64,000 nt of DNA from an uncultured Coriobacteriaceae bacterium (GCA_902793465.1 CADBDT010000011.1:176905-240904), one strand, 5' to 3'; shown: positions 43,911-54,553, counted from the stretch's first letter. Notes: generated by a model not told the origin, from the sequence alone. Program-made: numbers and translations.

Positions 43911-44750
43911 TTAATAGGTTAGAAGTGGCGTGCGCTTGAGCTCAAGCAGGAAGTCGAATGGGTGTGCAGTCTGCTCCTCACCGACTTGCGCCTCCACGCG
44001 CGCGCAAACGTCGCGGAGCTCGGCAAGAATCTCGTCCGTGCGTTTGGCCTGCTCTTCGTTAAGATACTCGGCAATGCGCTCGTTAAAAAAGAGCATTGCC
44101 AGATTGGCGTCGTAGCGCTGCGTGGCGCATAGCAGTCCAACCACATCGGCTGTGACCTCGTCCCAAATGGGAAGAATGTCGCCAGGCATCGTACGTCGGC
44201 ACACAACGTGGGCGCACTCGTGGTGCAACCGAATCTCGCGCGAGATATTCAGCCAAGTATCTGAATCGTAGGGCGTGCGCTCTGCGCTTACGTTGCTGTA
44301 TGGGCCCTCGGATATAATCACGATCTCTATGCGGAAGGCACCCTTTACCTTCGCGCGACGCGCGAACTCTGTCCGCCAGTCTGTTCCACCGCCGGCGATG
44401 TATTCCTCGCGTTGGCGTGCCACCTCTCCCCAGTCGGCTAGGCCGCTGTAGGTTATGGCTCCCACAGAGCGCAAGATGGGGTCGGGTTGTGCCTTATGCC
44501 CAATTATCTGCAAAAACGTTTCGAAGTCTTGTCTATTGGCAAGGTACACCACTTCCACGGGTCCCGCAGGGGTGTCCACGACGCGCAACTCGTCCTCTTC
44601 GGTCGTAACAAAGTGACTCAGACTCTTGTCTGCCGGCGCCACGCCTCGGCCAGCAGCCAGCCTATACGCTTCGAACGCGTCCACTGCGGGTGCAACGTAG
44701 AGCTGTGGAAATCGTTTGGCTAGTGTGGCAATAACCTCGTGTCCGCGCAT
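43911..44750 (-). CDS. Unrecognised protein with an HExxH metallopeptidase-like motif
   Basis: 279 residues, GAGGAGG before the ATG. LHHECAHVVCRR contains HECAH, the HExxH zinc signature, followed by WDEVTADVVGL with a Glu and Asp placed as in gluzincin-like families. The N-terminal half (RFPQLYVAPAVDAFEAYRL) is unremarkable. No signal peptide, so cytoplasmic if a peptidase. I do not recognise the family and claim no substrate. It stands alone, opposed to the aldo/keto reductase gene. Confidence 0.55.
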   Translation of the reverse strand: MRGHEVIATLAKRFPQLYVAPAVDAFEAYRLAAGRGVAPADKSLSHFVTTEEDELRVVDTPAGPVEVVYLANRQDFETFLQIIGHKAQPDPILRSVGAITYSGLADWGEVARQREEYIAGGGTDWRTEFARRAKVKGAFRIEIVIISEGPYSNVSAERTPYDSDTWLNISREIRLHHECAHVVCRRTMPGDILPIWDEVTADVVGLLCATQRYDANLAMLFFNERIAEYLNEEQAKRTDEILAELRDVCARVEAQVGEEQTAHPFDFLLELKRTPLLTY

Positions 44751-44779
44751 GGGTCCTCCTCTTTGGCTTCTTTATAAAG

Positions 44780-44812
44780 CAACAGCCACCAAATAAAGTT
44801 TAGTGGCTGTTG
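44780..44812 (-). terminator. Terminator after the PASTA kinase gene
   Basis: CAACAGCCAC pairs with GTGGCTGTTG across 13 nt; on the minus strand it is followed by CTTTATAAAG. It ends the kinase/wall cluster transcript. Confidence 0.65.
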
Positions 44813-44845
44813 AATGTTGCAGGTAAGTCTATTGTGTAAGCGCAA

Positions 44846-46858
44846 CTATCTGCTTGGTGCTGCGGCTTCGTTGGTGTTGTTGGCGGCGGTGTCGTCGGTG
44901 GTCTTGCTGGTTGTGTCGGTTGTGGAGCTGGTGCTGCTGCTTGGGGTTTCGGGAGTCTTTTCGGGGCCGGTGGATACGCGAATCTCAATCGTGGTCCCTT
45001 TTGTAACGGAGCCCGAGGCAGACTGCGAAATAACGTAGCCGGACGAAACCACGTTGCTAGACTCGTAAGTGCGCTCCACGCCAAAGCCCGCGCTCTCCAG
45101 AGCGCTTGCAGCGTCGTTTTCGCTCATGCCCATTACGCTTGGCGCATTTGCCTTGCTGGATCCAGTGGAAACCGTTATGTAGACCTCCGAGCCCTTGTTG
45201 GCAGAGCCAGTGGGTGACTGCTGGGACACGATGTCGGCTTCGTAGTTGTCGTTTTCTTCGTTGCTAACCACCACGGTAAAGCCAAGTTCCTCAAGCGCGC
45301 TTACGGCCGCGTTGCGAGACATGCCAACCACGTTGGGAATTTCGACGGCCTCCGGGCCTTTGGAGAGCCTATACGTAACCGTATCTCCGGCCTTGGCCGT
45401 AGTATGGCCGGCAGGCGACTGCGCCGCAATCTTTCCTACCTCTACCTCGTCGGAGTTAACGGAGTCGCCTGCTTGCCCAATTAGGCCTACGCGACTGAGC
45501 TCGGCATCGGCTTCGGTGGGGGTCATGTTTTTGAGGTCGGGTACGGTAACCGACTTAGCGGGTTCGGGACCCTTGGAAATCCACAGGTTAATACTGGTGC
45601 CTTCCTTGGCCTCCTTGTTTTCGTCGGGGTCTTGGTCGGAAACTTTGCCAGCCTCTATGTTGCTCTTAAACTCGTCCTTAATTTCGCCAACCTTAAAGTA
45701 GTTGGTCTTTTCGATTTCGGCCACGGCCTCTTCTTTTGTCATGCCAATGAGGTTGGGCACCGTGCGCGTTTTGGGCTGTCCTAGGAGCATAAACACAGCA
45801 ACACCAATGCCAATAATCGCAACTATGGACACTATGATGCCAATGGTAACGTTGCGCCGGTGTTTGCGGTCTTGCTCCTCTTCGGTGGCACTTTTTGTGC
45901 GGTAGTGGCCCGTTGTCTCGGTGCCTGGGGCCTGCATGCCGGCTTGCGTGCGCCCGCGCATCTCGCCAATATTGCTGCCCCTGTTTATGCGCGAGGTGGC
46001 AGCTGCCGCGACTACCGAAGTAGCCTCGGTAACGGACTGGATGCGGCCTGCCAGATAGTCACGCAGCACATGGTATAGCTCGTCTGCGGTCTGGAAGCGA
46101 TCCTCGGGGCGCTTTTGCATGCACTTTAGGATAATGGCCTCCAGCGCGGAATCCACCATGGGATTTATTTGGCTCGGAGGCATGGGTGGCTCGTTTACCT
46201 GCTTGAGCGCAACCGAAATGGCGTCGTCGCCGTCAAAGGGCACTCGCCCGGTGGCCGCCTCGTACATAACGATGCCCAGCGAATAGATGTCGGTGGTGGC
46301 TCCGAGCTCTTTTCCCTGCGTTTGCTCGGGCGATACGTAGTGGGCCGTGCCCAAAACGCTGTTGTCGGCGGTAAGGTGGCTGTTCTTGGCTCGTGCGATG
46401 CCAAAGTCCATTACCTTTATGTTGCCGTCCGGCTGAACCATTATGTTTTGGGGCTTAATGTCGCGATGGATAATGTCGTGCCTGTGTGCCACGGCGAGCG
46501 CCTGCGAAATCTGCGATCCAATTTGCGCCACCTTGCGACAATCCAGAGCTCCGTGTTTGCGAATGCCGCTCTTAAGGTCGGTACCGCGCAGATACTCCAT
46601 AACAATGTAGTACGTGCTGCCGTCCTTGCCCCAGTCGTAGACCGAAACTATGTAGGGGCTCTGCAGCGCGGCTGCCGCCTGGGCCTCCTGCTTAAAGCGG
46701 GCGGCAAAGGATTGGTCGTTGGCATATTGCGGCAGCATAATTTTGATTGCCACCGTGCGACCCAGGACCTCGTCCAGCCCTCGGTACACTATGGCCATGC
46801 CGCCCGTGCCTATTTTGTCTTGAACGGTGTATCGTCCACCCAATGTCCTAGCAGCCAT
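44846..46858 (-). CDS. pknB: Ser/Thr protein kinase with four PASTA domains
   Basis: 670 residues, GGGAG before the ATG. Kinase domain (about 8-270): GTGGMAIVYRG glycine loop, VAIKIM Lys, HRDIKPQNIMV catalytic loop, DFGIARA and the GTAHYVSPEQ activation segment. One membrane helix (about 337-357), then four PASTA repeats (VPNLIGMTKEEAVAEIE, VPDLKNMTPTEAD, IPNVVGMSRNAA, APSVMGMSENDA), and a Ser/Thr-rich tail. PASTA domains bind wall fragments and tell the kinase where the wall is being built. Last gene of the six-gene cluster. The PP2C phosphatase upstream should reverse its action. Confidence 0.96.
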   Translation of the reverse strand: MAARTLGGRYTVQDKIGTGGMAIVYRGLDEVLGRTVAIKIMLPQYANDQSFAARFKQEAQAAAALQSPYIVSVYDWGKDGSTYYIVMEYLRGTDLKSGIRKHGALDCRKVAQIGSQISQALAVAHRHDIIHRDIKPQNIMVQPDGNIKVMDFGIARAKNSHLTADNSVLGTAHYVSPEQTQGKELGATTDIYSLGIVMYEAATGRVPFDGDDAISVALKQVNEPPMPPSQINPMVDSALEAIILKCMQKRPEDRFQTADELYHVLRDYLAGRIQSVTEATSVVAAAATSRINRGSNIGEMRGRTQAGMQAPGTETTGHYRTKSATEEEQDRKHRRNVTIGIIVSIVAIIGIGVAVFMLLGQPKTRTVPNLIGMTKEEAVAEIEKTNYFKVGEIKDEFKSNIEAGKVSDQDPDENKEAKEGTSINLWISKGPEPAKSVTVPDLKNMTPTEADAELSRVGLIGQAGDSVNSDEVEVGKIAAQSPAGHTTAKAGDTVTYRLSKGPEAVEIPNVVGMSRNAAVSALEELGFTVVVSNEENDNYEADIVSQQSPTGSANKGSEVYITVSTGSSKANAPSVMGMSENDAASALESAGFGVERTYESSNVVSSGYVISQSASGSVTKGTTIEIRVSTGPEKTPETPSSSTSSTTDTTSKTTDDTAANNTNEAAAPSR

Positions 46859-46962
46859 CTAACACTCCCATCGATTGCTCGATGCTTTTTCGTGCATCTT
46901 CCATCCAACACACAGCGCATTGCGCGTGCGAGTTTTACGTCTGTAATTACGACCTGCCATGC

Positions 46963-49821
46963 CTACGACACCCCCATTGCCTGAATATTGAGGCATTGCG
47001 ATAGGACCTCTCCAGCAACTGCGGCTGCCGAGCCCTGTACGTCTCCGTGGTCGCCCTCTATGCAAACAGAGATTGCAAGCAAGGGGCTGTCGTATGGTGC
47101 GTAGCCAACAAAGAGCGAGTTAACGGCGTTTGCGCCGGCCTGCGCGGTTCCGGTTTTGCCGGCCACCATGTAGCCGTCTACCTGCGCGGCCGTGCCAGTG
47201 CCGCTGTTTACTACGTCGAGCATGGTTTCGCCCACCTGTGAGGCAGTCTGGGCGCTAACGGCTTGACCCAGCGAACGCGGGCTAGTGGTGGCTACGGTTG
47301 CGCCTTCGGGAGAGAGCACATGATCCACCACATAGGGATTCATTACGGTGCCCTTGTTTGCAATGGTCGCGGCAACCACGGCGTTTTGCATTACGGTAGT
47401 TTGCGGACCTGCCGGACTCTTGTGCTCGCCCACGGGTTGTCCGCATGCAGACCAAGCGGTCTCCCATTCGGTCATCTCGTTTGGTTCGGGCATGAGCGAA
47501 CGCGCGCAGTTGAAGTCTTGGCCCAGCTCGCCGTTATAGCCATATCCCTTTGCGTAGCGCACGAGGTTGTTTGCGCCAAGCTGAGTGCCCAACTGACCAA
47601 ATGCCGTGTTTGCAGACATAACCATGGCGGTGCGCAGGTCTATTTCGCCGTAGTCTGCGTCCTGATAGTTGGTAACCACCTGGCCGCCAATGTCCATGGA
47701 CGCAGGCGACTCGTATACTGTGTCCAGCGCGGCGGTGCCCGTGTCGAGGGCCGCGGAAAGCGTTACCAGCTTAAACGTGGAACCCGGCGCATAGAGCTGC
47801 GTGGTGCGGTCTACCAGCGGGCTTTCGCCGTCGGTGGCGTTTTCCAGAACGGAGCCTATGTCGTTGGGGTCAAACGTGGGGTTAGATGCCTTTGCCAACA
47901 CGGCGCCCGTGTTGGGGTCGAGCACCACAATTGCGCCACGATAGTTTTCCAATGCGGCCTCTGCGGCGCGCTGCATCTGGTAGTTAATGGTTAGCACCAC
48001 GGACGCCCCGGGCGTCTGGACTCCTGCAAGCGAATTGAGCACGCTGTTCCAGCTGGAATAGTTGGCGCTGCCTCGCAGGGCGTCGTTCATACGCGCTTCC
48101 ACGCCAGTGGCGCCAAAGCGTGTGGATATGTAGCCTATGGTGTGCGCGGCCACGTTTCCGTTGGGATACGAGCGCTCAAAGGTGCCGTCTTCTCGGGGAA
48201 TGCTTTCGGCCAGCGTCTGGCCGTCGCTGCTTATAATTGCGCCGCGCTGCACGAAGGCGCTCTTTGCAATTGTGTGGTTGTTGCTAGGCATTTGCTTGTA
48301 GGTCTGCGCGTTTACCACCTGCACAAAGGTAAGGTTGGTTATGAGCGCGGCAAACAGCAGCGTAAAGGTGGTAATAAGTGCCACAAGACGCTTGCCCAGG
48401 GCAACGCGACCAAGCACGCCCGACTCTGGCGTGTTAAGGCCAAAGTGCCCGCGCACGTTGCTGCCATGCGTTACGGCGGCAACCTTTTTTGCGTTATCGG
48501 TAACTTCGGGTATGGCCGCAGTAACCATGGTGGTGCTGGCAATGGGCACGCTGCGCCCAGTTGCCTCGTCACCGGTGCGAAGCAGGAGGCCAACAATAAT
48601 AAAGCTTGCAAGCAGCGAGCTGCCACCCTGGCTCATAAAGGGCAGGGTTACGCCAGTAAGGGGAAGCAGTCGCGTGCATCCTCCCACAATAAGAAACGCC
48701 TGGAAGGCAATGGCGGTGGTTAGGCCAACTGCCGTAAACGCCGACATGTCGGACTTGGCGCGCGCCGCGGTGGCAAAGCCACGCACCGCAAACACCATGT
48801 ACAGCAGCAGGATGGCCGATCCACCCAAAAGGCCCATCTCCTCGCCCATGGCCGAAAAAATAAAGTCGGACTCAACCACGGGAATGAGCGTGGGCATGCC
48901 CTTTCCTATGCCCGTGCCCACCAGGTCGCCGTCGGCAAGCGAGTACAGCGATTGAATAATTTGGTAGCCGCCATCGGGATGACCAAATGGGTCGGCCCAA
49001 ACCTGGATGCGGTTTTGCACGTGCGAGAAGGCAAAGTAGCAAAGCGTGCCGCCCACAAGCAGCAGCACGAGCGAGACTATTACATAGCTCACGCGTCCGG
49101 TTGCAACGTAGATCATTACGACCAGAAACGTAAAAAACAGCACGGCACTACCAAGGTCGCGCTCAAACACCACGACCAAAAGGCTTACGCCCCACATTGC
49201 AAACACGGGGGCAAGCATGCGCGGCTTGGGCAGCGCTATGGGGCCAACGCTGCGCGTAGATGCCGACAAGAGCTCGCGGTTTTCCGAAAGGTACGATGCC
49301 AAGAACAGAATTATGAGCACTTTGGCAATCTCGCCTGGCTGGAAGGAAAACGGCCCAAGGCTTATCCACAGGCGAGACCCGCCGTGTTCGGTACCAAATA
49401 CCATGGGAATAACCAGAAGCGCAATACCGGCAATGCCCATGGTGTACTTGTATTTTGCAAGCTCGTCTATGTTGCGCACCACTACGAGCGTGGCAACCAT
49501 GGCGGCAACGGACGCAAAGAGCCAGACCACTTGGTTTACCGCTAGCTCTGGCTTTAGACGCGTTACAAACGCAATGCCTATGCCCGAAAGCACAAACGTT
49601 ACAGGTAGAACCACTGGGTCGGCGCCCGGCGCCAAAAAGCGAATGGCAACGTGCGCCACGGCAAAGGCGGCAAAGAGCCCAATGGGTACCGCCAGCGTTG
49701 CCACCGAAAGCTCCACGTTCATGTTCATAACGTACATTGCGTATATGAGGATTACGGGTAGCGCCCCGGCAATGAGCAGAAGCAGCTCGGTGGTGCGGCG
49801 CGAGAAGATGGACTTTTCCAT
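46963..49821 (-). CDS. RodA/FtsW flippase-polymerase fused to a class B penicillin-binding protein
   Basis: 952 residues in one uninterrupted frame. Start is uncertain between ATG 49821 and GTG 49830. The first 430 or so are a SEDS glycosyltransferase with about 10 helices ([18 protein letters not shown], then GEEMGLLGG). A linker of about 50 residues leads to a helix (about 480-502) and a PBP ectodomain with the pedestal ([17 protein letters not shown]) and the catalytic motifs PGSTFK (SxxK, about residue 681), SAN (about 735) and KTGTA (about 890). RodA and PBP2 are normally separate partner proteins. Here the polymerase and transpeptidase are one chain, so stoichiometry is fixed at 1:1. 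Confidence 0.93.
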   Translation of the reverse strand: MEKSIFSRRTTELLLLIAGALPVILIYAMYVMNMNVELSVATLAVPIGLFAAFAVAHVAIRFLAPGADPVVLPVTFVLSGIGIAFVTRLKPELAVNQVVWLFASVAAMVATLVVVRNIDELAKYKYTMGIAGIALLVIPMVFGTEHGGSRLWISLGPFSFQPGEIAKVLIILFLASYLSENRELLSASTRSVGPIALPKPRMLAPVFAMWGVSLLVVVFERDLGSAVLFFTFLVVMIYVATGRVSYVIVSLVLLLVGGTLCYFAFSHVQNRIQVWADPFGHPDGGYQIIQSLYSLADGDLVGTGIGKGMPTLIPVVESDFIFSAMGEEMGLLGGSAILLLYMVFAVRGFATAARAKSDMSAFTAVGLTTAIAFQAFLIVGGCTRLLPLTGVTLPFMSQGGSSLLASFIIVGLLLRTGDEATGRSVPIASTTMVTAAIPEVTDNAKKVAAVTHGSNVRGHFGLNTPESGVLGRVALGKRLVALITTFTLLFAALITNLTFVQVVNAQTYKQMPSNNHTIAKSAFVQRGAIISSDGQTLAESIPREDGTFERSYPNGNVAAHTIGYISTRFGATGVEARMNDALRGSANYSSWNSVLNSLAGVQTPGASVVLTINYQMQRAAEAALENYRGAIVVLDPNTGAVLAKASNPTFDPNDIGSVLENATDGESPLVDRTTQLYAPGSTFKLVTLSAALDTGTAALDTVYESPASMDIGGQVVTNYQDADYGEIDLRTAMVMSANTAFGQLGTQLGANNLVRYAKGYGYNGELGQDFNCARSLMPEPNEMTEWETAWSACGQPVGEHKSPAGPQTTVMQNAVVAATIANKGTVMNPYVVDHVLSPEGATVATTSPRSLGQAVSAQTASQVGETMLDVVNSGTGTAAQVDGYMVAGKTGTAQAGANAVNSLFVGYAPYDSPLLAISVCIEGDHGDVQGSAAAVAGEVLSQCLNIQAMGVS

Positions 49822-49822
49822 G

Positions 49823-51103
49823 CTATTCACCCGCCCTCTCGTTCGGGGCGTCCGGCGCAGTGGGATTCTCTTGGCTGGCGGGCGTGGTGCTCTGGGCAGC
49901 GGCGCCCTGATTGGCGGCGGCCGCAGCGGCGGCGGCGCGAGTCTTGTCCTCGTCTATTTGGTCGCGATACCGCTCGATGGTAATGCGAGCCTCGTCCTCG
50001 CTCGTTACGTTTATGCCGTCGTCCAGCTGGTGCTGAATGGCCTCGGGCAGGTCGCGTACAGAAACCGAGGTGGTTTCGGCAATGTGATGAAGCGGGACTC
50101 CCAGAATCTCGTCGGATACGCCCTGGTAGATGGCAACGGTGCCGTCGTTGTTACCCACATACCACGAGTTGTGTACAAGGATGCCCAGTACCACAAGGGT
50201 GGCAAGCACGGCAGCCAAGGCAACGGCAACCCAAACGCCAACGCGCTTGTTTCGCTGCTTGCGGTTTATATCGGCCAGCCCGTCCTCTATTACATCAATA
50301 ACAATAACGGTAACGTTGTCGTGCCCGCCATTGGTGAGCGCGGCAGAAACGAGCGTGTCGGCAGCGGCCTGGGGGGTTACGCTGGATACCGCCAGCTCCT
50401 CTATGTCTTTGTCGCTCACCATGCTCGAAAGGCCGTCGGAGCACACCACAATGCGGTCGCCGGTACTTACGTCCAGCGTAAAGTGGTCTGCATACATGTC
50501 GGGGTCCGAGCCGAGTGCTCGTGTGATTATGGAGCGCGATGGGTGGATGCGCGCCTCGTCGGCGGTAATCTCGCCGGCGTCTACGAGCTCCTCCACGTAG
50601 CTATGGTCGTGAGTAATGCGTACCAGCGTACCGCCGTGCAGCAGGTAGACGCGCGAGTCGCCCACATGCGCAATGGACATGCGGTTTTCCTCTATAAAAA
50701 CGCAGGTGGCGGTACAACCCATGCCGGGTTTGCCCGCTCCGTTAAGCGCGCCTTCCAGAACGGCGGCGTTGGCGGTTTCTACGGCAGCGCCAAGAAGGAT
50801 CTCGTCGGCGTGTTCGGGAGCGTTTTCTGCAAGTGTTTGCACGGCAATGCCGGAGGCCACCTCGCCGGCGGCGTGTCCGCCCATGCCGTCGCACACGGCA
50901 AAGAGTGGCGCCTTTACCAAAAAGGAGTCCTCGTTGTGCGTGCGCACGAGGCCTACGTCGGAACGCGCGCCCCAGCTGAGGTACTGGGTGTGTCCCGTTG
51001 CGGTGTTTGCGCCTGCGCGGTTTTCCACGGGCATCTCGTTGCGGCCAGGTGCGTTTACGGCTTCCTGCTGCTCTGGCTGCGTTGTGGGAGTCTGCTCGCT
51101 CAT
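49823..51103 (-). CDS. pstP: PP2C-family Ser/Thr phosphatase, membrane-anchored
   Basis: 426 residues. The catalytic domain (about 45-280) has the metal-binding motifs [26 protein letters not shown] and [11 protein letters not shown] helix at about 290-313 anchors it, and an extracytoplasmic domain of about 60 residues and an Ala/Pro-rich tail follow. It removes phosphate from substrates of the two Ser/Thr kinases in this cluster. Its stop overlaps the start region of the RodA-PBP gene, and its ATG overlaps the FhaB stop by 4 bp, so translation is probably coupled. Confidence 0.94.
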   Translation of the reverse strand: MSEQTPTTQPEQQEAVNAPGRNEMPVENRAGANTATGHTQYLSWGARSDVGLVRTHNEDSFLVKAPLFAVCDGMGGHAAGEVASGIAVQTLAENAPEHADEILLGAAVETANAAVLEGALNGAGKPGMGCTATCVFIEENRMSIAHVGDSRVYLLHGGTLVRITHDHSYVEELVDAGEITADEARIHPSRSIITRALGSDPDMYADHFTLDVSTGDRIVVCSDGLSSMVSDKDIEELAVSSVTPQAAADTLVSAALTNGGHDNVTVIVIDVIEDGLADINRKQRNKRVGVWVAVALAAVLATLVVLGILVHNSWYVGNNDGTVAIYQGVSDEILGVPLHHIAETTSVSVRDLPEAIQHQLDDGINVTSEDEARITIERYRDQIDEDKTRAAAAAAAANQGAAAQSTTPASQENPTAPDAPNERAGE

Positions 51104-51513
51104 CGCCGACTCACCCTTAGGATTGTGTCTCCGGCTTGCACCTCGTCTCCGTCACGCAAGGTAACGGGCTGGCCAATTAGGTGGCCGTTTACCATGGTGC
51201 CGTTGGTGGAGCCAAGATCCTCCAGCACGAGGGCGGGGCCCTGCAGCGTAAACCGTGCGTGCGTGGCCGACACAAACGGCTCGTCCACTACGATGTCAGA
51301 CGAGGGGGAGCGGCCAATTACCACAGGACCCAATATGTCCACGTGCAGTCCACGCAGCTGCTTGGCGCCCTTCTCTACGTCCACGGCCCATATGGCGGCG
51401 TCGCGGCGCTGGCCGCGCACCAAGCCAATGCCGGAGCGCATGGCGGCGTACAAGAACAGGTACAGCAAGACTACGAGCAGGATACGACCTGCAAAGAGGA
51501 CAAGGTCTATCAT
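51100..51513 (-). CDS. fhaB: FHA-domain membrane protein (FhaB-type)
   Basis: 137 residues. A single N-terminal helix (about 5-26) is followed by a cytoplasmic FHA domain: VIGRSPSSDIVVDEPFVSA, HARFTLQG and DLGSTNGTMVNG, the phosphothreonine-binding residues. It recruits kinase-phosphorylated proteins at the membrane. Starts 1 bp after the FhaA stop and overlaps the phosphatase start by 4 bp (ATGA), so it is translationally coupled. Confidence 0.93.
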   Translation of the reverse strand: MIDLVLFAGRILLVVLLYLFLYAAMRSGIGLVRGQRRDAAIWAVDVEKGAKQLRGLHVDILGPVVIGRSPSSDIVVDEPFVSATHARFTLQGPALVLEDLGSTNGTMVNGHLIGQPVTLRDGDEVQAGDTILRVSRR

Positions 51514-51514
51514 G

Positions 51515-52663
51515 CTATCCCGCCCGGAACTCTAGGTTGGTAAGGCCGATGGTAAGAACATCGCCGTCGCGCAGATACGCCTCGGGGACGTCCACGTCGT
51601 TTACCAGCGTTCCGTTGGTGGAACCAAGGTCGCGTACAGCCCAGCGGGCGCCATCAAACGTTAGCTCGGCGTGGCGGCGCGATGCATTGGGGTCTTTTAC
51701 AACAACGCCGCCGGCAATGTTCTCGCGCCCAATGATTGCGGAGGACGAGGTAATGCGGTATGTGCGCCCGGACTCCAGATCCAAGAGCGAGCAGACCGGC
51801 TTTGCCGGAGCCGCGTGCGCCGCATGGCGTGGCACGGGAACGTCTTCGACCTTGGTTTCGGAAACATCGGAAACGTAGTCTTCGGGAATTACCGTAAAGG
51901 GGTCGGGTTCGGGCGCTACGGTACCAGCCACAACCTCCTCTTGAGCCTCGGGATACAGAGGCTCGCTTATCTCGTCAATCTTGTTTGCAATGGGCTCAAG
52001 CTCGGGCTCTGGCTCGGCCAGGGGCTCAGGCTCGAAAACGGGCTCTGGCTCAAGTACGGGTTCCGGTACGGGTATGGGTTCCGGCTCGAGTACGGGCTCT
52101 GGCGCAAATTCCGGCTCGTCCATGGTTATGTTGTCAATCTCGTCCTGCGCAAAAGATACCTCCTGCGCAACGGGCATGGGCTCTTCCTCATGTACGGGGA
52201 TGGGCGAGGGAATAAAGCTCTGCTCCACGTAGATTTCGTGCGGAGGAGTAATGCCCAAATAAACGTTTTCCTCGTCGCGCAGGCGAGCCAGCGTGCGCGG
52301 GTCTATGTTTTCGGCGAATACGGAAAACCTACCGCCGCGCAGAGCGGGATCTACCATAAAGCGAACCAGAGGCTTGCCAACAAAGGTATACCCACGCTTT
52401 TTTGCCTGAGCCTCAATAAGCTGGGAAATCTCGTTGGTAATGTCTACATACATGGGTCGCATAACAATGTCGTTTGCCTGCGACACAAGCACGGTGTACA
52501 GGGCCGGGGCAGTGTCCACTCCGTCGATTACGAAGGTCTCGTCCTCCATCTCGCGAACGGCGCGTTTGGCCAGACGCTTGAAGGAGAATGGCGGGCGCGT
52601 TCCAGGCGCGCTAGCGGCAAAGATGGCGCCTATACGTTGGTCAAAAATGTTGAGTACGTTCAT
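51515..52663 (-). CDS. fhaA: FhaA-type protein: DUF3662 domain, acidic linker, FHA domain
   Basis: 382 residues. The N-terminal DUF3662 domain (about 1-120) has MNVLNIFDQRIGAIF. A linker from about 160 to 260 is rich in Glu-Pro repeats (EPEPIPVPEPVLEPE). The C-terminal FHA domain has AIIGRENIAGGVVV, NASRRHAEL and DLGSTNGTLVN. In actinobacteria FhaA binds phosphorylated wall-synthesis proteins. Overlaps the upstream kinase gene by 4 bp (ATGA). The linker is compositionally biased but has no frame break. Confidence 0.95.
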   Translation of the reverse strand: MNVLNIFDQRIGAIFAASAPGTRPPFSFKRLAKRAVREMEDETFVIDGVDTAPALYTVLVSQANDIVMRPMYVDITNEISQLIEAQAKKRGYTFVGKPLVRFMVDPALRGGRFSVFAENIDPRTLARLRDEENVYLGITPPHEIYVEQSFIPSPIPVHEEEPMPVAQEVSFAQDEIDNITMDEPEFAPEPVLEPEPIPVPEPVLEPEPVFEPEPLAEPEPELEPIANKIDEISEPLYPEAQEEVVAGTVAPEPDPFTVIPEDYVSDVSETKVEDVPVPRHAAHAAPAKPVCSLLDLESGRTYRITSSSAIIGRENIAGGVVVKDPNASRRHAELTFDGARWAVRDLGSTNGTLVNDVDVPEAYLRDGDVLTIGLTNLEFRAG

Positions 52664-54426
52664 GCTCGATCATTGCCCTTTCGTTCGTTTGCGCTCTCGC
52701 CTCTGAAGGCGGAAACAATACAGAGGGTAGCACCTAAGAATACCGCAACAAGCACTGCAGGAATGTCTACAGACTGAGCAATGCTGGCTTTTTTCACGTA
52801 AGCGCACGCAATATACGAAAGTACGAGTATAAAGACAGCAAGTGCTTGCCCAACAACATTCCATAGAAGGGTGTGGCGTTGCGATACTGCCGAGCAGGTA
52901 AGTGCAGCAAGACCGCAAAAGACGACCATTATCCATGTTTGCGGGTCGGCTGCGGCTTGGCGCAGGGACGCAACGAGCGTATTTGCAAAAAAGTCCGTGT
53001 TTATTGCCAGTTGTGTTGTGTTAAAGAGCAGCCAGCCAAAGGCCCCGGTAACAAAGGCGGGGCCAGGCGTAAGGGCAAACCCCGCCAATCCGACGCCCGA
53101 AAGAGGCCAGAGTGTACAGGAGGGAAGCAGCAGCGCGGCCCCTGCAAGGTTTGCGCGGCGACCCGCAACAAGCCACCAAAAGAGACCTGCAATGCCCAGC
53201 GCAATGCCAAACGGAACTGCCATGGTTGCGGGTTGGGCCAAGACGGCACCCACAAGGGCAACGATGCCCAGTACACCCGTAAGCGGTGGCCAGGCAGCGC
53301 ATGCGGCGGCAACGCCCACGGTGCCAAACGCCAATGCGTTAGCGGAAGACGGAAGTATGTATGGTATGGAGCAAAATGCAAGGTATCCAGCGGTTGCGGC
53401 AGAAAGCGTCCGCGTAAGTGCTCCGCCCAGCCACGGCACGCGTGCCAGGAGCGGTACGTGCAGGCGGCTCCAATCCTCTTTGGGGCGAGGCTCGTTGTCC
53501 GCCTCGGTTTGGTTTAGGAGGTCGGCGAGCGACTCCGCGCCGTCCTGGGTGTCGCCCAGCGCATCTACCAGATCGCGAGCAAAGGTCTCCACCGATGCCA
53601 TTCGCGCGGAAGGGTTGGGGTCTAGCGCTCGCAAGAGGGTTTGCTCCACGATGCCGGCAAGGTCGGGCTCCACGCGCGAGAGCGTGGGGGAAGGACCGTG
53701 CTCTATTTGCTTAAGCGATTCCTCGGGAGTGGCTGCCGCATAGGGACAGCTTCCCGTGAGCGCATGCCATACCACAACGGCAAGCGAGAACACGTCTGTG
53801 CGCTCGTCTACGAGCTCGCCTTGAATCTGCTCGGGAGGCATGTAGCCAACGGTTCCGCCACGCGCTCCGCCGTATCCGGCGGCCGAGGCAAGCGTGGCCA
53901 TGCCAAAGTCGCCGAGCTTAACCGTGCCGGTTCTGTCAATCATAATGTTTGCAGGCTTTATGTCTAGGTGGAGCACGCCGTTTTCGTGGGCATAGGCAAG
54001 TGCAGAGGCAACCGAGTCCACCACGTGGGCGCACTCGTCAAACGAGAGCACGCCATCCTCCACGCGTGCCAGCAAGTCGGCCAGGTTAAGGCCGTCCACG
54101 TACTCCATTACCAGGTAGGAGTAGAGCCCGTCGGTCTCGAAGTCAAACATGGTAACGATGTTTGGATGAGCCAGCATGCTGGACGTACGGGCCTCGGCAA
54201 GGGCCTCGTCGATTGTGGATGCCTGCACGGGGGAGCTCTGATCCATGAGCAGCGGCATGCGCTTTATGGCCACGCGACGCTGAAGGCGCGCGTCCCAGCA
54301 TACGCTTACAGAGCCAAAGCCGCCTTCGGTGTTTGTTTCCAGCACGCGATAGCGGCCCAACAGCACTTGCGTGTCCGACTCTTTTGGGGAGCCGGCCGAT
54401 GGTGGTATGTTCACAGTTCGTTGCAC
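52660..54426 (-). CDS. Ser/Thr protein kinase with polytopic membrane domain, non-RD catalytic loop
   Basis: 588 residues. The GTG at 54426 follows GAGGA by 6 nt; the longer upstream frame has no site. Kinase domain (about 20-275): NTEGGFGSVSVCW, VAIKRM, DFGMAT and GTVGYMPPEQIQG. The catalytic loop reads LHLDIKPANIMI, with Leu in place of Arg before the catalytic Asp, so it is a non-RD kinase. The C-terminal half has about seven hydrophobic helices and no PASTA domain. It heads the cluster ending with the PASTA kinase, in the position of PknA in mycobacteria. Such loops often mean activity is not controlled by activation-loop phosphorylation. Confidence 0.88.
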   Translation of the reverse strand: MQRTVNIPPSAGSPKESDTQVLLGRYRVLETNTEGGFGSVSVCWDARLQRRVAIKRMPLLMDQSSPVQASTIDEALAEARTSSMLAHPNIVTMFDFETDGLYSYLVMEYVDGLNLADLLARVEDGVLSFDECAHVVDSVASALAYAHENGVLHLDIKPANIMIDRTGTVKLGDFGMATLASAAGYGGARGGTVGYMPPEQIQGELVDERTDVFSLAVVVWHALTGSCPYAAATPEESLKQIEHGPSPTLSRVEPDLAGIVEQTLLRALDPNPSARMASVETFARDLVDALGDTQDGAESLADLLNQTEADNEPRPKEDWSRLHVPLLARVPWLGGALTRTLSAATAGYLAFCSIPYILPSSANALAFGTVGVAAACAAWPPLTGVLGIVALVGAVLAQPATMAVPFGIALGIAGLFWWLVAGRRANLAGAALLLPSCTLWPLSGVGLAGFALTPGPAFVTGAFGWLLFNTTQLAINTDFFANTLVASLRQAAADPQTWIMVVFCGLAALTCSAVSQRHTLLWNVVGQALAVFILVLSYIACAYVKKASIAQSVDIPAVLVAVFLGATLCIVSAFRGESANERKGNDRA

Positions 54427-54553
54427 GGCAGTTCCTCTTCGTTTACCTGCCCATTGTAGCGCACTGCATGCAACGCGGTGGTGGATGTTAGGTGGATAAC
54501 AAATGGAGAGTGGGTTGACGTGGCTGTCCAAAAACGGGACGTCGCTACCCCGG

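Noticed and set aside
49217..51535. Long plus-strand open frame across the phosphatase and RodA-PBP genes
   Set aside because: Antisense to well-supported genes and lacking any motif or ribosome site.
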